64,000 nucleotides of DNA, taken from positions 111,321 to 175,320 of the forward strand of contig RDOG01000008.1 of NCBI GenBank assembly GCA_011365055.1. Direction: 5' to 3'. Below the pieces are notes generated by a model, which made no database searches, was not told the origin of the DNA, and saw only the letters and a program-made list of their open reading frames with translations. The stretch comes from Promethearchaeota archaeon (GTDB lineage: Archaea > Asgardarchaeota > Lokiarchaeia > Helarchaeales > RDOG01). The translations under genes were made by a program, and so were the position numbers. Below are positions 62,998 to 64,000 of this stretch, piece after piece; the stretch's first letter is position 1, and each line of letters opens with the position of its first letter.

Positions 62998-63868
62998 AGA
63001 AGTCCTTCCAGAGGTCAAACACGTAGTAATGTTTTACAATGATGGCACGGTTTTTCAAACTACACTTGAACCGCCTATAAACGTGCCTAAATTGGGAATA
63101 AATCTTTCAGAAATAATAACTCATTTTAGGAATTTATTCCAAGTATGCGACTTAGAAACAGATCCTTATAGAAAAATCATTTATGAAACAAAAGATAGGG
63201 TTATAGTGATATTAAAAGCAGGAGAAAATAGTAATTTAGCTCTTTTTATGGATAGAACAGAAGATCAAGACAAAAAATTACAATCAATAAGAAGATTTGT
63301 TGATCATATTGAACGATTAATAGATATGGATAAGTTAGAGATAGATAGGAATAGATTGGAAAGTAAAAAAATCGAAATTGAAGAGATAGTAGAAGATTTG
63401 AAGAAAAAAACAATCAGATTAGAAAAATTAGAATCTGATATTGCTAATATGGAACACATTCTAATAAAGAAGAAAGAAGATTTAAAACCTAAAGAGGAAG
63501 AATTAGAAAGAGAAAAAGAGATTAGGGAAAAAAGAGAATTATATTTAAAAGAAAGAAAGGAAAAGATGAAAGAAGTAGACGAAGAATCAAGAGAACTTGT
63601 AAAGGCTGATATCAAAAAGGAAGAAGAAAAACTAAATACTTTTAAAAAAGAAATAGAAGAACATATAAAAGATTTAGCTAAAATCAAAGATAACTTAGAC
63701 AAAGAAGAACATGAAAAAGAAAAGATGTGCGAAGAAGTTGAAAATTTAAAAAAGGAATCCAAAAATCTTCAAGATTTATTTAAAGAAAAAGTAACTAAAC
63801 TCGCTGAAATAGAAGAAGAAATTGAAAAACGGGAAAAAGAGAAATTTGAAGACAAACTTCTTGAATAA
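62969..63868 (+). CDS. Roadblock-like domain plus long coiled coil
   Basis: 299 residues. About the first 115 have a roadblock/LC7 pattern (HVVMFYNDGTVFQTTL, helix, RKIIYETKDRVIVILKAG, NLALFMDRT). The remaining ~185 are an almost uninterrupted Glu/Lys coiled coil with heptad spacing. TTG at 62969 behind GGTGAT is the likelier start (a GTG at 62960 is part of that site), and it lies inside the end of the permease gene. It resembles a scaffold that holds a GTPase-binding module at the end of a rod, which is notable for an archaeon. Confidence 0.72.
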   Translation: MVLKSIEKIKEVLPEVKHVVMFYNDGTVFQTTLEPPINVPKLGINLSEIITHFRNLFQVCDLETDPYRKIIYETKDRVIVILKAGENSNLALFMDRTEDQDKKLQSIRRFVDHIERLIDMDKLEIDRNRLESKKIEIEEIVEDLKKKTIRLEKLESDIANMEHILIKKKEDLKPKEEELEREKEIREKRELYLKERKEKMKEVDEESRELVKADIKKEEEKLNTFKKEIEEHIKDLAKIKDNLDKEEHEKEKMCEEVENLKKESKNLQDLFKEKVTKLAEIEEEIEKREKEKFEDKLLE

Positions 63869-63882
63869 TATTTAAAAAAATT

Positions 63883-64000
63883 TTGGAAAAAAAATATTAC
63901 AAAATTTTTGTAGATCTCCCGATTCCTGTAGAAATGATATTTTTTCTTGACAATTTTGAGTCCATGGGAGTTTCATGGTTAACATTAAATAATATTCCAT
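63883..64000 (+). CDS. Start of a further gene, cut by the window edge
   Basis: Open frame from a TTG at 63883 to the edge, reading MEKKYYKIFVDLPIPVEM and onward without stops, with protein-like composition. No obvious Shine-Dalgarno precedes the TTG; an ATG 17 codons in is an alternative. It lies 14 bases after the coiled-coil gene in the same direction. Unidentified. Confidence 0.4.
   Translation, partial: MEKKYYKIFVDLPIPVEMIFFLDNFESMGVSWLTLNNIP

Noticed and set aside
63304..63762. Leftward 152-codon Ser/Phe-rich frame
   Set aside because: It is the reverse complement of the Glu/Lys coiled coil, which automatically gives Ser/Phe-rich open frames.
1..64000. CRISPR array, insertion sequence or integrase
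   Set aside because: No regularly spaced repeats, transposase or integrase motifs were seen anywhere in the window.

Overview
The window is strongly A+T-rich, gene-dense DNA with short intergenic gaps, many TTG/GTG starts placed behind G-rich Shine-Dalgarno sequences, TATA-type promoter boxes and oligo-T gene ends. This is an archaeal pattern. Roadblock/longin-like proteins, cell-surface proteins ending in an IPGFE-transmembrane-basic tail, Lrp/AsnC regulators, a formylmethanofuran-dehydrogenase-E-like protein and a large heterodisulfide-reductase (Hdr) gene cluster together suggest an Asgard archaeon of the Lokiarchaeia type. That placement is an inference from gene content; no rRNA is present.

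Layout. 1-3.1 kb: the end of an ECF transporter (T and A components), an unknown charged protein and an FmdE-like protein. 3.1-10.5 kb: an Old-Yellow-Enzyme-type oxidoreductase, a secreted surface protein, a leftward trio (ferritin-VIT iron transporter, alpha/beta hydrolase, unknown helical protein) and a TPR protein. 10.5-13.2 kb: a propeller-like protein overlapping an orphan beta-class DNA methyltransferase, then a small unknown. 13.2-24.8 kb: the centrepiece, a ten-gene leftward operon hdrC-hdrB-hdrA(N half)-hdrA(C half)-mvhD-hdrA(fused)-mvhD-flxC-flxB-flxA. It predicts a soluble electron-bifurcating complex fed by NAD(P)H rather than by hydrogenase. 24.8-28.9 kb: a divergent FrhB-like flavoprotein, two paralogous Lrp/AsnC regulators and two small ORFs, in intergenic DNA full of dyads and a recurring TTCCGAA-type motif. 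28.9-31.4 kb: a tRNA-Cys(GCA) with encoded CCA directly upstream of cysteine desulfurase, IscU scaffold and SfsA.

31.4-36.5 kb: an MBL hydrolase with an acyl-CoA synthetase (NDP-forming) alpha-type protein, an SCP2 protein and an HTH-ferredoxin protein. 36.5-44.8 kb: an unknown 442-residue protein behind a palindromic promoter, a 7-TM/longin-like fusion, an enolase-superfamily enzyme plus amidohydrolase pair, a YkgJ-type cysteine-cluster protein, a second member of the unknown helical family and a nitroreductase. 44.8-52.8 kb: a large repeat-built surface protein, an acyltransferase-3, small unknowns and an ABC transporter (FtsX permease plus ATPase). 52.9-64 kb: an SDR, a roadblock/longin-like protein, a CBS pair, an Arg/Tyr-rich membrane miniprotein, an FAH hydrolase, a roadblock plus triple winged-helix protein, an unknown, a phytoene-desaturase-like flavoenzyme, a 57-residue charged miniprotein, an ArsB/NhaD-type permease, a roadblock-coiled-coil protein and the start of a further gene.

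How they work together. The Flx-Hdr complex, the FrhB-like protein, the ferredoxin-type proteins, the Isc pair and tRNA-Cys fit an anaerobic, iron-sulfur-heavy, ferredoxin-based metabolism. The Lrp pair next to the divergent promoter is the obvious candidate for controlling it. The most unusual items are the split-versus-fused HdrA duplication, the dyad-rich Lrp region, and the set of roadblock/longin fusions and unknown paralogous families.
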